DNA of 64,000 bases from Chryseobacterium echinoideorum (GTDB lineage: Bacteria; Bacteroidota; Bacteroidia; Flavobacteriales; Weeksellaceae), in NCBI RefSeq assembly GCF_007474535.1, contig NZ_VKNW01000008.1:124001-188000 (forward strand), written 5' to 3'. The translations under genes were made by a program, and so were the position numbers. The notes beneath the pieces were generated by a model. The model was not told the origin of the DNA. It made no database searches and saw only the letters and a program-made list of their open reading frames with translations. Shown piece after piece: positions 28,967 through 37,286 of the stretch (positions are counted from its first letter, which is position 1; the number at the start of each line of letters is the position of its first letter).

Positions 28967-30156
28967 TATATAAAATCATAGATTCCGTTTTTCCAGCCAA
29001 GTATTTTGGTAGAATCTGCGTTTAGCCATTTCTTGAGAATGGTAGCGTAGACTTTTCTAAAATCTTCAGTGTAAACAAGATCTCCGTCATTGAGATTTTC
29101 AAGATTGGGCATATCATTCAGCATTCCTTTCTTTTTTAATCCGCCACTTATAAAAAACATCTGATTGGCAGTTCCATGATCGGTTCCATTGCTTGCATTC
29201 TGGGCAACTCTTCTTCCGAATTCTGAAAAAGTCATCAGCAAAATATCATCAAATAAACCATTTTTCTTCATATCATTCACAAAAGATTTTACTGCGCTGT
29301 TAATTTCGTCAAATAATTTTCGTTGTCTCTCATTCTGATTGACATGGGTATCGAAGCTTCCGATTGAGAGATAGTAAACTTGAGTGTTAATGTCAGATTT
29401 TATGAGTGATGCAATAGTTTTGAAGTCTTTTCCCAATTTGGTATTCGGGTAATCTTCTGTTGTTTTTTTTGATTTGCTTTTTTCAAAAATATAGCCAGCA
29501 TTATTAATGGTAGACCCCAAAGTCTGATAGAGATAAGATACCGTTTCGTCATCATGGGTATGATGATTATCGTAGATTGATTTAAAATATTTCTCCTGAC
29601 TGGTCTGATACAGTTTTTTAGGATCTTTAAATGCGAAGGCTTTGTTATTTTCACCTTTCAGAGCCAGGCTCAGCATGTCGTCAACTTCTAAAGCCTGAGT
29701 AGGGTGTTGACAGCGGTAGCATTCTTCATCAAGGAATCTGCCAATCCATCCTGTTTCCAGATATTCATCACTTTTGCTGGCTGAGTGCCAAATATCCATA
29801 CTTCTGAAATGGGATTTGTCGGGATTAGGATAGCCAACATTGTTTAATACAGATAGGTTTCCATTGTCATACAATTCTTTGAAGTAGGAGAGAGCGGGGT
29901 TAATTCCTGTCTCGTCATCAAGTTTTAGCGAATTCTGAATGGCGATCCTCTTTCTTTCTTTGAAATAAATATCATTTCTTATCGGAATAATGGTATTTAA
30001 TCCATCATTTCCTCCTGTGAACTGCAGAACAATCAGCTTTTTCTGTGTTGGATTGAGTGCATCATTCAAAGTCATTGACTTTAGAAATCCAGGCATTAAA
30101 AGTGATGCACTTGCCAATGAACTTATTTTTAAAAACTCTCTTCGTTTGATAAGCAT
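28966..30156 (-). CDS. DUF1501 family exported protein
   Basis: A 396-residue protein of the sulfatase/alkaline-phosphatase-like DUF1501 family. The N-terminus LIKRREFLKISSLASASLLMPGFL is a twin-arginine-type signal. Family segments are VLQFTGGNDGLNTIIPI, SHFRSMDIWHSA, VYYLSIGSFDTHVNQNERQ and LMTFSEFGRRVAQNASNGTDHGTANQMFFISG, where Asp and His residues could bind metal as in the alkaline phosphatase superfamily. Activity is unknown. Its DUF1800 partner is 47 bases upstream in the same orientation, an arrangement conserved in several phyla. Confidence 0.85.
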   Translation of the reverse strand: MLIKRREFLKISSLASASLLMPGFLKSMTLNDALNPTQKKLIVLQFTGGNDGLNTIIPIRNDIYFKERKRIAIQNSLKLDDETGINPALSYFKELYDNGNLSVLNNVGYPNPDKSHFRSMDIWHSASKSDEYLETGWIGRFLDEECYRCQHPTQALEVDDMLSLALKGENNKAFAFKDPKKLYQTSQEKYFKSIYDNHHTHDDETVSYLYQTLGSTINNAGYIFEKSKSKKTTEDYPNTKLGKDFKTIASLIKSDINTQVYYLSIGSFDTHVNQNERQRKLFDEINSAVKSFVNDMKKNGLFDDILLMTFSEFGRRVAQNASNGTDHGTANQMFFISGGLKKKGMLNDMPNLENLNDGDLVYTEDFRKVYATILKKWLNADSTKILGWKNGIYDFI

Positions 30157-30203
30157 AATGTGGAGTATTAAGATGAATATTCAGGGAAAGTCTATAATCT
30201 TGT

Positions 30204-31574
30204 TTACATTAATTGGTATTCGGGAGTCGACATGATATTAATGATTGGCTTTGTTTGATGAATATCGGAAAACTCTTTAACGATATTCATATTTAGAGAG
30301 TCTGAATTAATAATGAGATAGTCATGAGGGTTTTTATTTCTGAAAATATTTTCTACCGCTGACCAGTCTATCTTAATATTAGGATTTTTATAAGCTTTAT
30401 TTAAAGCTTCTCTGGATTTCATTCCCATATCAACATCATCGTCTTCTCTGGCAGAATACTCAATGGTTCTTATGCCTGACCATATCTGTGGAATCTGCAT
30501 TCGCAGCATAAGTGTGGAGCTGTCTATCCAGGATTTACCATTTGGCCATCCTGAAACATTCGGAGGATACAAAAGCATTTGTCCTAACAATTTCTGATAT
30601 ATTACAATATTTTCAGGATTTTGAATTTGCATCGGTAATATCCGCATCATTCCAACCATAAGTTCGGTGGGTGATTTTATTCGATTGCCAATATTTTTCT
30701 GATCATAAAACCAGGTGCTGGTAAATATGTTTTTCATTAAAGATTTAATATCGTAATCCGATTCATAGAAATCTTTACTGAGTTTCCTGATAATGGATTG
30801 ATCAGGAATTTCATTCACAAAGAAACCATATATTTTTTCTGTAATAAACTTTGCTGTAATCTTTTGTTCCAGAATAATTTCCAAAGCATCATCTCCATTA
30901 AAATTTCCTTTTTTACCCTGAAAAATTTTCTCTCCTTCGTCATGTTGGTTTTTTCTTTCTTTGAAATTTCCCTCTTTATCGTAAGCCCATCCTGTAAAAG
31001 CTCTCGCAAGTTCCTTAATGTCAGTTTCTGTATAATTGCCTCTTCCCATTGTAAAAAGTTCCATCACTTCACGGGCAAAGTTTTCGTTGGGATGATCTTT
31101 CTTATTTTGCTGATTATTGAGGAAGCTGAGCATTGCAGGAGATTTGCTCACTCCTATAAGCAGGTTTCTAAAGCTTCCTAATGCATTTTTTCTTATAAAA
31201 TTCAGTAACTGTTGATTAAACTGCGGATTATTAATCCTTGTAGCAAAGTGTCCGTGCCAGAAAAAGGCCATTTTTTCACTAAGCTGGTCTTTGTTATAAG
31301 CCATGCTGAAGAGGAAATTCAGGTTGAGTTCTTCATTTTGTTTCTGATTAACTTTTTGCTGCTGTCTTCTCTGTTCTGCACTTGTTTTGGGTTCATGAGA
31401 TTCTGTTTTTACAAAATCGGGCGTTTTATACAGTATTTCAGCAAAAGGATATTCTTGAAATAAGTTTGCACTGAATTTTTGGAGAGTCCAATCATTAATA
31501 TTACCTAACTGATCAATGCTTATTCCGAAACCTGCTCGTGAAATAAGATGTTTATTATTTAATAATGAGGCCAT
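30204..31574 (-). CDS. DUF1800 family protein
   Basis: A 456-residue, largely helical protein. Family landmarks are HLISRAGFGIS near the start, AFFWHGHFATRI near 115, NFAREVMELFTMGRGNYTETDIKELARAFTGWAYD near 170-205 and the C-terminal PPNVSGWPNGKSWIDSSTLMLRM. No classical signal peptide is visible. It is coupled with the DUF1501 gene downstream, and the pair is assumed to form an exported assembly of unknown role. The 234-base region 31575-31808 upstream carries no gene. Confidence 0.85.
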   Translation of the reverse strand: MASLLNNKHLISRAGFGISIDQLGNINDWTLQKFSANLFQEYPFAEILYKTPDFVKTESHEPKTSAEQRRQQQKVNQKQNEELNLNFLFSMAYNKDQLSEKMAFFWHGHFATRINNPQFNQQLLNFIRKNALGSFRNLLIGVSKSPAMLSFLNNQQNKKDHPNENFAREVMELFTMGRGNYTETDIKELARAFTGWAYDKEGNFKERKNQHDEGEKIFQGKKGNFNGDDALEIILEQKITAKFITEKIYGFFVNEIPDQSIIRKLSKDFYESDYDIKSLMKNIFTSTWFYDQKNIGNRIKSPTELMVGMMRILPMQIQNPENIVIYQKLLGQMLLYPPNVSGWPNGKSWIDSSTLMLRMQIPQIWSGIRTIEYSAREDDDVDMGMKSREALNKAYKNPNIKIDWSAVENIFRNKNPHDYLIINSDSLNMNIVKEFSDIHQTKPIINIMSTPEYQLM

Positions 31575-31808
31575 TGTAACTTTTCTTTTTTAGACGGGAA
31601 AAGGTTATTCGGGTTAAATCATATTAACAATCTTTAATATAGTAAGTTTTAAAAAAGAAATAAAGACAAAACAATGAGTATAATATTTTACTGTTAAATT
31701 ATTGTTTATCAAAATTTTAATGATTTTTTTAAATATACTGATGAATATGGTATTTTTTATTGGCATGATATTTACATCTAGCAAAATGTAAAATTTAAAA
31801 TCAGAGTT

Positions 31809-32381
31809 ATGAAAATGATTAAACAAACCATTTTAGCAGCAGGAATTTTAACTGCAGGGTTAGTAAGTGCGCAGGATGCAAGTATGAATAACATGATCAA
31901 AGTAGGGGCTACAGCAGGTTTGGCAGTTCCGGCAGATAATCTTTCTGCGGCAATAGGAGTAGATGTGGCTTATCAAAATCTTATTACTCCCGGATTCGGA
32001 CTGGGTATTGCAACAGGATATACGCATTATTTTGCGAAAGATAACAATGGCTATAAAAACAACGATGTTGGAGTAGTTCCTGTAGCAGCTCTTTTCAGAG
32101 TTTATCCTAAGCAGACGGGATTTTATTTCGGAGCAGATCTGGGATACGGATTTTTGGTTGGAGATGATAAAGTAGCAAGTAATTCTACAGTAAGCAGACC
32201 GAGTGGTGGCTTTTATCTGAAACCTGAAATCGGATACCACAACAGAGACTGGAATTTCTTCTTACAATATCAGAAAGTTTTTGCAGGAAGCGATGGTGAT
32301 ATTGCCGGTCCGGTTTCACAGGACTACAATGTGGGAAGCATCGGAGCAGGATTTTCATACAATATTCCTTTAGGGAAGTAA
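31809..32381 (+). CDS. Outer-membrane beta-barrel protein
   Basis: A 190-residue protein with a signal peptide (MKMIKQTILAAGILTAGLVSAQ). The mature part alternates short Gly/aromatic strands (LGIATGYTHYFAKD, GFYFGADLGYGFLVGD, GGFYLKPEIGYHNRDWNFFLQYQKVF, NVGSIGAGFSYNIPLGK). The pattern fits an eight-stranded OmpW/OmpX-like barrel in the outer membrane. The ligand or role is unknown. Confidence 0.75.
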   Translation: MKMIKQTILAAGILTAGLVSAQDASMNNMIKVGATAGLAVPADNLSAAIGVDVAYQNLITPGFGLGIATGYTHYFAKDNNGYKNNDVGVVPVAALFRVYPKQTGFYFGADLGYGFLVGDDKVASNSTVSRPSGGFYLKPEIGYHNRDWNFFLQYQKVFAGSDGDIAGPVSQDYNVGSIGAGFSYNIPLGK

Positions 32382-32409
32382 TCACTCAAGATATAACCGA
32401 TTATTAACC

Positions 32410-32439
32410 AAACCTTTTCGACTTTTTGAAAAGGTTTTT
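32410..32439 (+). terminator. Terminator after the beta-barrel gene
   Basis: AAACCTTTTC and GAAAAGGTTT form a 10-bp stem followed by TTTT, 28 bases after the stop codon. Confidence 0.75.
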
Positions 32440-32494
32440 TCTTAGGATACAAAATATACCAAAACAATTATTATATTTGATAAAATTTGCGATT

Positions 32495-33544
32495 ATGAAC
32501 CTAAATCCAAAATTTCCTCTCTATTTACCAGGGGTGAAGAACAGCAATAACGACCATGTCTCTATTATTGGGGCAAACCTTCGAGAAGATACAACTACTA
32601 TAGGATATTATCTTTCGAGGAATGCAGGAGTAGAACTTCAGTTTAAAAAAACATACATTACTAAAGAATATTCATCTTTTTCTGATGTGCTTGCACAGTT
32701 TATGCAGGAATCACAGCTTGAAAATGTGAAAAGACTAGGGATTTCTGTTCCCGGTCCTGTCATCAACGGAAGAAGTAATCCGGCAAGACTTAACTGGAAT
32801 CTTGATATTGCTGAATATCATGAAAGATTTGGGTTTGAAAAAGTATATATGCTGAATGATCAGGAGGCGGCTGCGTATGGAATTGCACTTTTGGAAGATT
32901 CTGAATTGGATGCGATTTATACAAGCGGACACCTTGAGAAAGGAAATGTTGCCATTTTAGCACCCGGGAATGGTTTGGGAGAAGCGGGATATTTCTTTGA
33001 CGGAAAATATCTGAGACCTTTCGCTACCGAAGGCGGGCATTCTGAATTCTCACCAAGAACCAATGTTGAGGTAGAGTTCTATCAGTTCTTGAATAATATT
33101 TATGGAATTGTAAGTTGGGAAACTGTACTTTCAAAAGCAGGACTATTCAACATTTACAGATTTTTGAGGGATGTGAAAAGACATCCTGAACCTGAATGGC
33201 TTTCTGAAAGGCTTGCTAATGGAAATTTCACAGAAGAAATCTATAAAGCTGCAATGGAAGAAGATGTAATGATCTGTAAAATTGCATTAGATACATTTTT
33301 AGAATTTTTAGCAAGAGAAGCCAATAATCTTACTCTTAAACTAAAAGCTACCGGCGGACTTCTAATTGCGGGTGATATTACACAGATTGTAAGAAATTAT
33401 ATTGACAAAGATAAGTTTTACGAAAAATTCAAAATCAGTGATAAGATGGAAGATATGCTCAAGAATATTCCTATCTACCTGATTAATACTGATAATATAA
33501 GCATTAATGGTGCTGCACTGTACACTGCTTATTTTACAGAATAA
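32495..33544 (+). CDS. Glucokinase family sugar kinase
   Basis: A 349-residue hexokinase-fold kinase that probably phosphorylates glucose to glucose-6-phosphate for glycolysis. It has the phosphate-1-like segment IIGANLREDTTTIGYY, the sugar-binding LGISVPGPVINGR and LNDQEAAAYGIALL, and ILAPGNGLGEAGYF followed by ATEGGHSEFSPR, as in Glk of the GlcK/Glk group. It lacks the Cys-rich zinc motif of ROK repressors. A frame open upstream to 32426 would add 23 residues overlapping the terminator, so the ATG at 32495 is preferred. Confidence 0.82.
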   Translation: MNLNPKFPLYLPGVKNSNNDHVSIIGANLREDTTTIGYYLSRNAGVELQFKKTYITKEYSSFSDVLAQFMQESQLENVKRLGISVPGPVINGRSNPARLNWNLDIAEYHERFGFEKVYMLNDQEAAAYGIALLEDSELDAIYTSGHLEKGNVAILAPGNGLGEAGYFFDGKYLRPFATEGGHSEFSPRTNVEVEFYQFLNNIYGIVSWETVLSKAGLFNIYRFLRDVKRHPEPEWLSERLANGNFTEEIYKAAMEEDVMICKIALDTFLEFLAREANNLTLKLKATGGLLIAGDITQIVRNYIDKDKFYEKFKISDKMEDMLKNIPIYLINTDNISINGAALYTAYFTE

Positions 33545-33548
33545 AACC

Positions 33549-33575
33549 AAAGCTCCGTTTTTTCGGAGCTTTTTA
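33549..33575 (+). terminator. Terminator after the glucokinase gene
   Basis: AAAGCTCCG and CGGAGCTTT form a hairpin around TTTTTT, followed by TTTTAATTT. Confidence 0.8.
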
Positions 33576-33580
33576 ATTTA

Positions 33581-33594
33581 TTGATGTACATCAA
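33581..33594. promoter_or_regulatory. Perfect FNR/CRP-type palindrome upstream of the YceI genes
   Basis: TTGATGTACATCAA is a perfect 14-base palindrome and an exact match to the FNR consensus TTGATNNNNATCAA. Its centre, 33587.5, lies about 41 to 45 bases upstream of the start expected from the -7 box at 33618-33625. This is the class II activator position. Confidence 0.65.
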
Positions 33595-33617
33595 TATCAA
33601 CGTCATACAAAGATGAT

Positions 33618-33625
33618 TATCTTTG
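33618..33625 (+). promoter_or_regulatory. -7 box of the first YceI gene
   Basis: TATCTTTG matches TAnnTTTG, 22 bases before the ATG. No TTG -33 element lies at the usual spacing, consistent with a promoter that needs an activator at the adjacent palindrome. Confidence 0.65.
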
Positions 33626-33647
33626 CATCAGTAAAATTTATCTAAAT

Positions 33648-34214
33648 ATGAGAAAATTAATATTATTGGCTGTTTTGGCTAGCGGACTGTCTTTTGGACA
33701 GACTAAAAAAGTAGTAAGTTCTGATGTACATTGGTGGGGCTATAAAGTAGCTAAGTCAGCAGCAAGTTCACACGATGGTACGGTGAATGTTAAATCAGGA
33801 AATCTTGTCATGAAAGGAAACGAAGTGGTGGGAGGTAATTTTGTTTTGGATATGACTTCCATTAATGCTACTGATGTTTCCGGAGAAATGCAGGGCAAAC
33901 TGAACGGACATCTGAAAAATGGTGATTTTTTTGAGGTTGAAAAATATCCTGCGGCTAATTTTAAAATCACTTCCGTCAAGAAGAATAAAGATAAGACTTA
34001 CAACCGTATCGTAACCGGAGATCTTACCGTAAAAGGGAAAACAAATTCTGTTTCTTTTCCTGCGAATATTATTGTAAAAGACGGATTGGTTTCTCTTACT
34101 TCAGATAAGTTTTCATTTGACAGGCAAAAATTTGATGTAGCATACAAATCTTCCATGAAAGATGTATTTGTGAAAGATGAAGTAGATATGACTGTAAAGC
34201 TTACTGCAAAATAA
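33648..34214 (+). CDS. YceI family periplasmic protein, copy 1
   Basis: A 188-residue exported lipocalin-like protein. The signal peptide is MRKLILLAVLASGLSFGQ. The mature domain has the YceI pattern SDVHWWGYKVAKSAASSHDGTV, FVLDMTSINATD, LNGHLKNGDFFEVEKYPAANFKITSV and VTGDLTVKGKTNSVSFPA. YceI proteins bind isoprenoids or amphiphilic molecules in the periplasm. The exact ligand here is unknown. A second YceI gene follows after a terminator, so this is a tandem duplication. The FNR-type site upstream suggests induction under low oxygen or nitrosative stress. Confidence 0.9.
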   Translation: MRKLILLAVLASGLSFGQTKKVVSSDVHWWGYKVAKSAASSHDGTVNVKSGNLVMKGNEVVGGNFVLDMTSINATDVSGEMQGKLNGHLKNGDFFEVEKYPAANFKITSVKKNKDKTYNRIVTGDLTVKGKTNSVSFPANIIVKDGLVSLTSDKFSFDRQKFDVAYKSSMKDVFVKDEVDMTVKLTAK

Positions 34215-34235
34215 TTTATTTAAAAAAAAATTGTT

Positions 34236-34263
34236 AAAAGTGTAGAAGTTCTACACTTTTTTT
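34236..34263 (+). terminator. Terminator between the two YceI genes
   Basis: AAAAGTGTAGAA and TTCTACACTTTT form a 12-bp hairpin with a one-base loop, followed by a T-run. Confidence 0.8.
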
Positions 34264-34271
34264 TATTTTTG
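34264..34271 (+). promoter_or_regulatory. -7 box of the second YceI gene
   Basis: TATTTTTG immediately follows the upstream terminator and lies 21 bases before the ATG. The second gene therefore has its own promoter and lacks the FNR-type palindrome. Confidence 0.55.
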
Positions 34272-34292
34272 TTGAATTGTAAATAAAATATA

Positions 34293-34904
34293 ATGAAAAG
34301 ATTACTATTGTTTGTTATGATGTGTTCATGCATATCATTGGTTTTTGCCCAGAAAAAGGGAGATAAAGTTTCTAAGGTAATAACTTCTGAGATAAAATGG
34401 TGGGGTCACAAAGTGGTAAAAACTAAGGCTACATCACATTACGGTACAGTAAAACTGAAAAGCGGTAAATTTAATTTTGATAAAACTGTGCTTGTGGATG
34501 GTGAGTTTATCATTGATATGAGAAGTCTTATGGTGGCAGATTTATCTGGGGATGACCAAAAAAAGCTTACCAATGATCTCAAAGGACCTACATTTTTCGA
34601 TGTTAAAAAATTTCCAACAGCTAAATTTCATTTAAAAAGAATTATTCCATTGGCGAATGAAGACTACAACTCAACAATTGTAGGTGATATTACCATAAAA
34701 GGAGTGAGAAAAACAATTTCTTTCCCGGCTAATGCACATATTACCCAATTTACCGTAGAGATTGAATCTTCAAAATTTTCTTTAAACAGAAGAGATTTTA
34801 AAGTATTTTATCAAAGCTCTGTAAAAGATTATTTTATTAAAGATGAGATGGAGATCCAGTTTAAGCTTTCTACAGAAAAAGTTGATAACGAAAGATCAAG
34901 ATAA
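34293..34904 (+). CDS. YceI family periplasmic protein, copy 2
   Basis: A 203-residue paralogue of the preceding gene with a signal peptide (MKRLLLFVMMCSCISLVFAQ). Shared landmarks are SEIKWWGHKVVKTKATSHYGTV, GEFIIDMRSL, LKGPTFFDVKKFPTAKFHLKRI, IVGDITIKGVRKTISFPA and FSLNRRDFKVFYQSSVKDYFIKDEMEIQFKL. The divergence is well beyond recent duplication. Separate promoters indicate that the two copies are regulated differently. Confidence 0.9.
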   Translation: MKRLLLFVMMCSCISLVFAQKKGDKVSKVITSEIKWWGHKVVKTKATSHYGTVKLKSGKFNFDKTVLVDGEFIIDMRSLMVADLSGDDQKKLTNDLKGPTFFDVKKFPTAKFHLKRIIPLANEDYNSTIVGDITIKGVRKTISFPANAHITQFTVEIESSKFSLNRRDFKVFYQSSVKDYFIKDEMEIQFKLSTEKVDNERSR

Positions 34905-34928
34905 GGTTAAACTTATGATAAAAATTAA

Positions 34929-34961
34929 GGGCTGCTTTTTATTGAGCAGTCCTTTTTTTAT
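34929..34961 (+). terminator. Terminator after YceI copy 2
   Basis: GGGCTGCT and GAGCAGTCC form an imperfect hairpin followed by a run of seven T. Confidence 0.75.
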
Positions 34962-34987
34962 TTTAGCTAATTAAAAAGCAGTTTTGC

Positions 34988-35629
34988 ATGAAAATTTATG
35001 TGGTAAGTGGTCTTGGTGCAGATTTTAAAGTTCTGGAAAGGCTTCAGTTTCCAAAACATCATAAAGTTGTTTTTATCAGCTGGTTAATTCCAGAAGCTGA
35101 TGAAAGTTTTTCCGATTATGTACAGCGTATGAGTGCAGTAATTGATGAATCTGAGCCTTTTTACCTTTTAGGCTATTCTTTTGGAGGCATTATGGTGCAG
35201 GAAATCAATCGTATCAAGCCGGCTCAGAAAGTGGTTATTTTAGGCAGTATAAAATCCGACAAAGAAAAATCACGTCTTATTAAAATGGGAGAAATTACCA
35301 AAATTCCTAAATTTCTTCCTGTAGGCTTTTTCAGCGAAAAAACGTCAGTTCTTTACACACGGCTCCGAAAAATGATAGATCCGAAAAACCCGAAAGTCAT
35401 TCAGTATTTTCAGGTTCGGGATCCTTATTATCTTAAATGGTCTGTAGAAAGAATTTCAGAGTGGAAATTTGATGAAAATCCGAAAGTTATTCAGATTTTA
35501 GGAGACCGTGATATTGTTTTTCCCATCAAAAACTGCAATCCGGATTATGTGATAAAAGGTGGAACTCATCTTTTTCCCGCAACAAAGCATAAGGAGGTTT
35601 CGCTTATTTTAAATAAAATTTTTGAGTAG
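34988..35629 (+). CDS. Alpha/beta hydrolase
   Basis: A 213-residue compact alpha/beta hydrolase without signal peptide. The nucleophile elbow is LLGYSFGGIMVQEI, with Ser in GYSFGG near residue 64. A later strand carries ILGDRDIVFP for the acid and KGGTHLFPATKH for the catalytic His. The short length suggests a minimal lid. The substrate is unknown. Confidence 0.78.
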   Translation: MKIYVVSGLGADFKVLERLQFPKHHKVVFISWLIPEADESFSDYVQRMSAVIDESEPFYLLGYSFGGIMVQEINRIKPAQKVVILGSIKSDKEKSRLIKMGEITKIPKFLPVGFFSEKTSVLYTRLRKMIDPKNPKVIQYFQVRDPYYLKWSVERISEWKFDENPKVIQILGDRDIVFPIKNCNPDYVIKGGTHLFPATKHKEVSLILNKIFE

Positions 35630-35686
35630 ACGTTAAATTTAGCAGGGGTATTTTTATAAAAAATGGATTTTTATAAAATTTATTTA

Positions 35687-35694
35687 TAATTTTG
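35687..35694 (+). promoter_or_regulatory. -7 box of the ammonium transporter gene
   Basis: TAATTTTG, 22 bases before the ATG at 35716. It overlaps the upstream alternative start codon at 35692, which rules that start out. Confidence 0.6.
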
Positions 35695-35715
35695 ATAGGG
35701 TTAAAAATAAATTTT

Positions 35716-37062
35716 ATGAAAGTTGGTCTAAAGTGGAAAGTTTCATTTGTTATCATTTGTATCATTGCTATTGGCGGATTATTTTTCAGACCGGATGTTG
35801 ATATTCCAAATACCGGTAATTTTCTGAGTGAAAAAGAAATTGTGGGATCAGATGTCGCATGGATTTTGGCTGCGGCGGGCTTGGTTCTCCTGATGACTCC
35901 CGGGTTATCTTTCTTTTATGGCGGAATGGTGGGCAAGAAAAATGTGATTTCTACAATGCTTCAGAGTTTTATCGCATTGGGAATTATTTCTATTTTGTGG
36001 ATTATGGTAGGCTTTTCTCTGTCTTTTGGTGATTCGATTGGATTTGAAATAGATGGAGCTCACTACGGAATTATAGGAAATCCTTTTACTTATCCGTTTT
36101 TTAACCATGTAAGTATTTATCCGCACAAAACCATGGCGTCTACAATTCCTTTTATTCTGTTTGCATTGTTCCAGATGAAATTTGCGGTGATTACGCCTGC
36201 ACTGATTACAGGTTCTTTTGCCGAAAGAGTAAGATTTATTTCCTATTTATTCTTTATGGTGCTTTTCAGTCTGTTTATTTATGCGCCTTTGTGTCACATG
36301 GTTTGGCATCCCGAAGGACTTTTGAATAAATTTTTCGGAATAAAAGATTTTGCTGGAGGAACAGTGGTACACATGAGTGCAGGTTTTGCAGCTTTAGCCG
36401 GCGCAATTATTTTAGGAAGAAGAAAGAAGCCGCATCATGAGCCGTCAAATATTCCTTACGTGATTCTAGGGACAGGCATGCTTTGGTTTGGGTGGTTCGG
36501 TTTTAATGCCGGCTCTGCATTAAGTGCCAATGCGACTGCTGCTATCGCTTTCGGAACCACAACGGTTGCTTCAGCTTCTGCAATGATGACGTGGATCTTT
36601 TTTGATAGGATCAACGGAAGAAAAGTATCTGCATTGGGTGCGTGCATAGGCGCGGTTGTAGGTTTGGTGGCAATTACTCCGGGCTGTGGTTTTGTTTCGG
36701 TTCAGGAAAGTATTTTTATAGGATTTATTTCTGCAATTGTTTCCAACATCATGATGAACTGGAAATTTCTCAAAAAAATTGATGATACGCTTGATGTTTT
36801 TGCCTGTCATGGCGTTGGTGGAATTATGGGAATGATTCTCACAGCCATTTTTGCTCATGGTGAAAATGCAAGTCTTCTTCATGGAGGCTTCGGAGTTTTT
36901 GCTCATCACATGGTTGCTCTTATTTTGGTTTCTTTTTTTACCTTTTTCGGTTCAATGCTTTTGTATAAAATTACAGATAAGATTATTACCCTAAGAGTTA
37001 AAGAAGATTCGGAAGAAATGGGTCTTGATGTTTCTCAGCATGGAGAAAGTCTCAAATGGTAA
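35716..37062 (+). CDS. amtB: Ammonium transporter AmtB
   Basis: A 448-residue inner-membrane ammonium channel with about 11 to 12 transmembrane helices. Family landmarks are AWILAAAGLVLLMTPGLSFFYGGMV, DFAGGTVVHMSAGFAALAGA, WFGWFGFNAGSA and FACHGVGGIMGM. The pore histidines are in VVHMSAG and FACHGVGG. No PII (glnK) gene is adjacent, unlike the common amtB-glnK pairing. The start is the ATG at 35716. Confidence 0.96.
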   Translation: MKVGLKWKVSFVIICIIAIGGLFFRPDVDIPNTGNFLSEKEIVGSDVAWILAAAGLVLLMTPGLSFFYGGMVGKKNVISTMLQSFIALGIISILWIMVGFSLSFGDSIGFEIDGAHYGIIGNPFTYPFFNHVSIYPHKTMASTIPFILFALFQMKFAVITPALITGSFAERVRFISYLFFMVLFSLFIYAPLCHMVWHPEGLLNKFFGIKDFAGGTVVHMSAGFAALAGAIILGRRKKPHHEPSNIPYVILGTGMLWFGWFGFNAGSALSANATAAIAFGTTTVASASAMMTWIFFDRINGRKVSALGACIGAVVGLVAITPGCGFVSVQESIFIGFISAIVSNIMMNWKFLKKIDDTLDVFACHGVGGIMGMILTAIFAHGENASLLHGGFGVFAHHMVALILVSFFTFFGSMLLYKITDKIITLRVKEDSEEMGLDVSQHGESLKW

Positions 37063-37084
37063 TTTTTATTTTCTGTTGATAAAA

Positions 37085-37170
37085 GTTTTTGGGCAGCTTT
37101 ATCCGCCTTCCACTCCCGCTTTTTTGTTCCGCTTTGCTTCACAAAAAGAGCTCCGTTCAAGTCGGGCTGC
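37085..37170. repeat. Dispersed palindromic repeat, copy B
   Basis: About 86 bases from TTTTTGGGCAGCTTTATCCG to GTCGGGCTGC, in the same orientation as and nearly identical to copy A at 23093-23175. The differences are mostly single-base changes that preserve the pairing of CTTTTTTGT with ACAAAAAG and of GGCAGC with GCTGC. It lies between amtB and the serine dehydratase gene. Confidence 0.75.
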
Positions 37171-37253
37171 AATTTGTAATCAGCTAAAGTGAGATCTATT
37201 ATCAAAGATTCTTTGTAAATCATTGTTAAGCTCCATTTCTTAAATTTTCCGTG

Positions 37254-37261
37254 TATATTTG
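37254..37261 (+). promoter_or_regulatory. -7 box of the L-serine dehydratase gene
   Basis: TATATTTG matches TAnnTTTG, 25 bases before the ATG. Confidence 0.55.
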
Positions 37262-37286
37262 CTTTTCTTGAAAATGGAAAAAATAT

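Noticed and set aside
35692..35715. Upstream start of the ammonium transporter
   Set aside because: It lies inside the -7 promoter box at 35687-35694.
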